From the NCBI GenBank assembly GCA_017629925.1, contig JAGBWH010000209.1, positions 1-7,124 of the forward strand: 7,124 bases of DNA, read 5' to 3'. This stretch comes from Clostridia bacterium (lineage in GTDB: Bacteria; Bacillota; Clostridia; Oscillospirales; CAG-272). Below, in pieces: positions 5,311-7,124 of this stretch. Position 1 is the stretch's first letter, and every line of letters starts with the position of its first letter. Position numbers and translations under genes: made by a program. A model generated the notes under the pieces. The model was not told the origin of the DNA and searched no databases. It worked only from the letters and a program-made list of their open reading frames with translations.

Positions 5311-6264
5311 TTATACGATGACATTTTGGGGATGACCTTCCAGGTAGGCGCGGAGGTTTTGCTGGGTAATCTGCACCAGTCGTTTGCGGGTTTCGTAGTG
5401 CGCCCATGCCACGTGCGGGGTGATGGTCAGGTTTTTTACCCCTTGCAAAACACAATTTTGTGCCATTGGCTCAATGGTGAGCACGTCAATGCCCGCACCG
5501 CCTAAATGCTCACTTTCCAGCGCATGGCGCAGGGCATCTTCCACCACAACACCGCCACGAGAGGTGTTGACAAAGTATGCTCCCTTTTTCATTTGCGAGA
5601 AGGCTACCTCATCAAAAAGGCCTGATGTGAGGGGGGTTAAGGGGCAATGGCAGGAAATGACGTCGGAATTTTGCAGCAACGTGGGGAAATCTACGTAACA
5701 AACACGACCGTCAGGTTGTCTTGATGGGGTGCGGGTATAGACCAACACTTTCATCGAAAATGCGAGGGCAATATCCGCCACTTTTCGACCGATAGAACCA
5801 TAGCCGACAATGCCAAGTGTTTTGCCCGCAAGCTCCATTGTGGGAAACACGAACGGCGAAAAAGTGGGGGAGGCACGCCATCCGCCTTCCTCTACAAATC
5901 GTGCATAGTCTGCCACACGGCTATAATGATGCAAAATAAAAGCAAATACGGTTTGTGCCACGGCTTCGGTAGAGTATGTTCCGGCATTACAGACACATAT
6001 GCCACGTTCTTTGCAATAGTCCACGTCCACCACGTTATAGCCTGTGGCAAACACGCCAATATATTTGAGATGTGGGGCGGCGTCGAGTGCCTTTTTATCC
6101 AGTATGGTTTTATTGAGCAATACCACGTCCGCCGAGGCAATACGAGATGCCACTTGCTCGGGGGTGGTATGGTCATAGGATACTACCTCGCCAAATTGAG
6201 AGAAGAGAGACAGGTCAATATCTCCCGCACTGACGGTTTTGGCATCTGTCAAAACAATGCGCAT
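5311..6264 (-). CDS. D-isomer specific 2-hydroxyacid dehydrogenase (glycerate dehydrogenase/hydroxypyruvate reductase-like)
   Basis: Cytosolic NAD(P)H-dependent enzyme interconverting 2-ketoacids and D-2-hydroxyacids; 317 residues, normal for the family. The nucleotide-binding motif GIVGYGSIG is at 151-159. The catalytic set is complete: Arg236 in NTSRGG, Glu265 in IEPM and His284 in TPHVAWA. FATGYNVVDVDYCKERGICVCN at 72-93 and YSTEAVAQ at 97-104 are closest in character to glycerate dehydrogenase (hydroxypyruvate/glyoxylate reductase) members, but the exact substrate is inferred. The end of the second beta strand reads VYTRT (175-179) with no acidic residue, which suggests NADP(H) may be used. 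GAAGGA lies 8 nt before the ATG. It follows the P-loop protein gene by 102 nt on the same strand, and a palindromic element abuts its 3' end. Confidence 0.92.
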   Translation of the reverse strand: MRIVLTDAKTVSAGDIDLSLFSQFGEVVSYDHTTPEQVASRIASADVVLLNKTILDKKALDAAPHLKYIGVFATGYNVVDVDYCKERGICVCNAGTYSTEAVAQTVFAFILHHYSRVADYARFVEEGGWRASPTFSPFVFPTMELAGKTLGIVGYGSIGRKVADIALAFSMKVLVYTRTPSRQPDGRVCYVDFPTLLQNSDVISCHCPLTPLTSGLFDEVAFSQMKKGAYFVNTSRGGVVVEDALRHALESEHLGGAGIDVLTIEPMAQNCVLQGVKNLTITPHVAWAHYETRKRLVQITQQNLRAYLEGHPQNVIV

Positions 6265-6330
6265 AGTCGTTTTCCTTCTATTTTGGGGCGTTTTTTGCCC
6301 ATTTTTTGAGTGAAATATTCATCCAAATAA

Positions 6331-6349
6331 GGTAAAATTGTCTTTTACC
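6331..6349 (-). terminator. Possible weak terminator or operator after the P-loop gene
   Basis: GGTAAAA (6331-6337) and TTTTACC (6343-6349) form a perfect 7-bp inverted repeat with a 5-nt loop, 17 nt past the stop at 6367. On the minus strand only a short TTATTTGG follows, so termination would be weak. It could instead be a protein-binding site upstream of the dehydrogenase gene. Confidence 0.3.
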
Positions 6350-6366
6350 CCCCTACATAAACAAAA

Positions 6367-7074
6367 TTATGTCGGGTTTTTACCGAAAATGCCTTGGTAT
6401 GCCACCTCGGCCGCAGACAAGTCCATATTGCAAAACAGCCGATGACACTTCACACGCCGATGGAAACCATCCAGCAAATCCAGCACCGCAAGTCTACGCT
6501 CAATGTGATGGGTGGGAACGTGCACTTGGGCGAGCAAAAAAGAAAATGCTTCCTCTTTTGCCATGGGGTGAATGGTATTCTCCTCGCCTCGATGCAAAAA
6601 GCAAATATCCGTGATTTCCACTGCGCGATTTTCGTTATATCCCTCTTTGCCGCACCAAGGTGTGCCATAGCCCAAATAATGACCGTCTACCAGACGAACA
6701 AAAGGTTTGTCTCCGTTGACAATATGGCATTTTTCTCCGAGGTAAGATCGCCATAGTTTGGCATGGGTGGTTTTGCCTGTGCCACTTCTTGCGCAAATCA
6801 GAATACCGCGCCCTTCAACTTCCATCAGCACGCCATGGATCAAAAACACGCGAAAGTCAATGAGCTCTTCCGCCAAATAGCGATGAATGGCACGATATTC
6901 GAGGTATCCGGGATGCTGGAGTTCGGTTTTGCTTTCCGCCTGTATCTCTTCCGCAGAAAGCGAAACAACAATATCTGCCTCGCCTGTGGACAGATAGGGT
7001 GTGCAGCACTTCGCCACATGAGGATATGTATGGTGGATTTCCACCAACGCATCTGCCACTTTTATCACAAACAC
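6367..7074 (-). CDS. P-loop protein of the PEPCK/HPr kinase fold (HprK-like, substrate unknown)
   Basis: A 235-residue protein whose C-terminal two-thirds resembles the ATP-binding core of HPr kinase/PEP carboxykinase-type enzymes. Walker A is ARSGTGKTTHAKLW at 95-108 with Lys101. NGDKPFVRL at 120-128 provides a likely metal-binding Asp122, and GYGTPWCGKEGYNEN at 135-149 is a conserved substrate-side stretch in HprK-like proteins. Residues 1-80 are a small N-terminal domain I do not recognise. Canonical HprK features outside the P-loop are not evident, so HPr phosphorylation should not be assumed. Relatives often accompany peptide-modification (PqqD-type) genes, but none is visible here. The start codon is GTG at 7072-7074, with AAGGAGG (7085-7091) 10 nt upstream. 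There is no signal peptide. It is probably the first gene of its transcript. Confidence 0.8.
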   Translation of the reverse strand: MFVIKVADALVEIHHTYPHVAKCCTPYLSTGEADIVVSLSAEEIQAESKTELQHPGYLEYRAIHRYLAEELIDFRVFLIHGVLMEVEGRGILICARSGTGKTTHAKLWRSYLGEKCHIVNGDKPFVRLVDGHYLGYGTPWCGKEGYNENRAVEITDICFLHRGEENTIHPMAKEEAFSFLLAQVHVPTHHIERRLAVLDLLDGFHRRVKCHRLFCNMDLSAAEVAYQGIFGKNPT

Positions 7075-7113
7075 CGCCTCTCTACCTCCTTTTTCACTTT
7101 TTTTGACACTCCT

Positions 7114-7119
7114 ATTATA
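7114..7119 (-). promoter_or_regulatory. -10 box of the HprK-like gene promoter (-35 outside the window)
   Basis: TATAAT on the minus strand, about 40 nt upstream of the GTG start. The matching -35 would fall near 7137-7142, beyond the edge. The predicted leader of about 33 nt contains the AAGGAGG ribosome binding site. Confidence 0.55.
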
Positions 7120-7124
7120 TCGCC

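Noticed and set aside
5139..5324. Minus-strand open frame of 61 residues beginning inside the dehydrogenase 3' end
   Set aside because: It starts 14 nt inside the dehydrogenase gene with only a distant weak GAAGG, contains the right inverted repeat and several hairpins, and matches no family I know. Its composition is not absurd, so a decayed gene cannot be fully excluded.
6281..6302. GGGC/GCCC hairpin followed by a T-run on the plus strand
   Set aside because: The stem is only 4 bp, there is no plus-strand gene before it, and it lies in the leader of the dehydrogenase gene.

Overview
The window looks like a chromosomal segment of an anaerobic Gram-positive bacterium, most likely class Clostridia. 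Reasons: an rnfC-rnfD gene pair in the clostridial order, strong AGGAGG-type ribosome binding sites, consensus sigma-A promoters (TTGACT-17-TATAAT and TTGACA-17-TATACT), and small single-domain clostridial-type enzymes. I cannot place it below class from sequence alone. No rRNA, tRNA or CRISPR array was seen.

Layout. Positions 1-2021 (minus strand) carry the start of an Rnf ion-translocating ferredoxin:NAD+ oxidoreductase operon. rnfC is complete, rnfD runs off the left edge, and a consensus promoter and 5' leader lie at 2022-2153. A strong hairpin terminator at 2255-2325 separates this from a two-gene minus-strand unit. That unit has a rhodanese-GNAT fusion gene (2877-3773), whose 3' end appears frameshifted, followed by a minimal nitroreductase (2365-2889). 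Positions 3774-4213 are a gene-poor gap with an orphan plus-strand terminator-like hairpin and a candidate minus-strand promoter.

The only plus-strand genes are a two-gene operon at 4270-4796 with its own consensus promoter. A 47-aa putative antitoxin overlaps by ATGA a Doc/Fic-family toxin (HxFxDGNKR motif). Directly behind it, 4825-5297 is a roughly 470-bp non-coding element bounded by 14-bp perfect inverted repeats and built almost entirely of hairpins, including four copies of GCGATAT followed by four of its reverse complement. This toxin-antitoxin plus palindrome block looks like an accessory insertion between ordinary minus-strand genes.

From 5311 to the right edge the minus strand resumes with a D-2-hydroxyacid dehydrogenase (5311-6264) and a small PEPCK/HPr-kinase-fold P-loop protein (6367-7074). 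The -10 box of the latter lies at the window edge.

How the genes relate. RnfC/RnfD belong to one membrane complex coupling ferredoxin oxidation and NAD+ reduction to an ion gradient. The nitroreductase, rhodanese-GNAT and dehydrogenase are independent redox or metabolic enzymes with no evident shared pathway. The putative antitoxin and Doc form one toxin-antitoxin module. The most unusual items are the palindromic element, the frameshifted rhodanese-GNAT fusion and the very short antitoxin.
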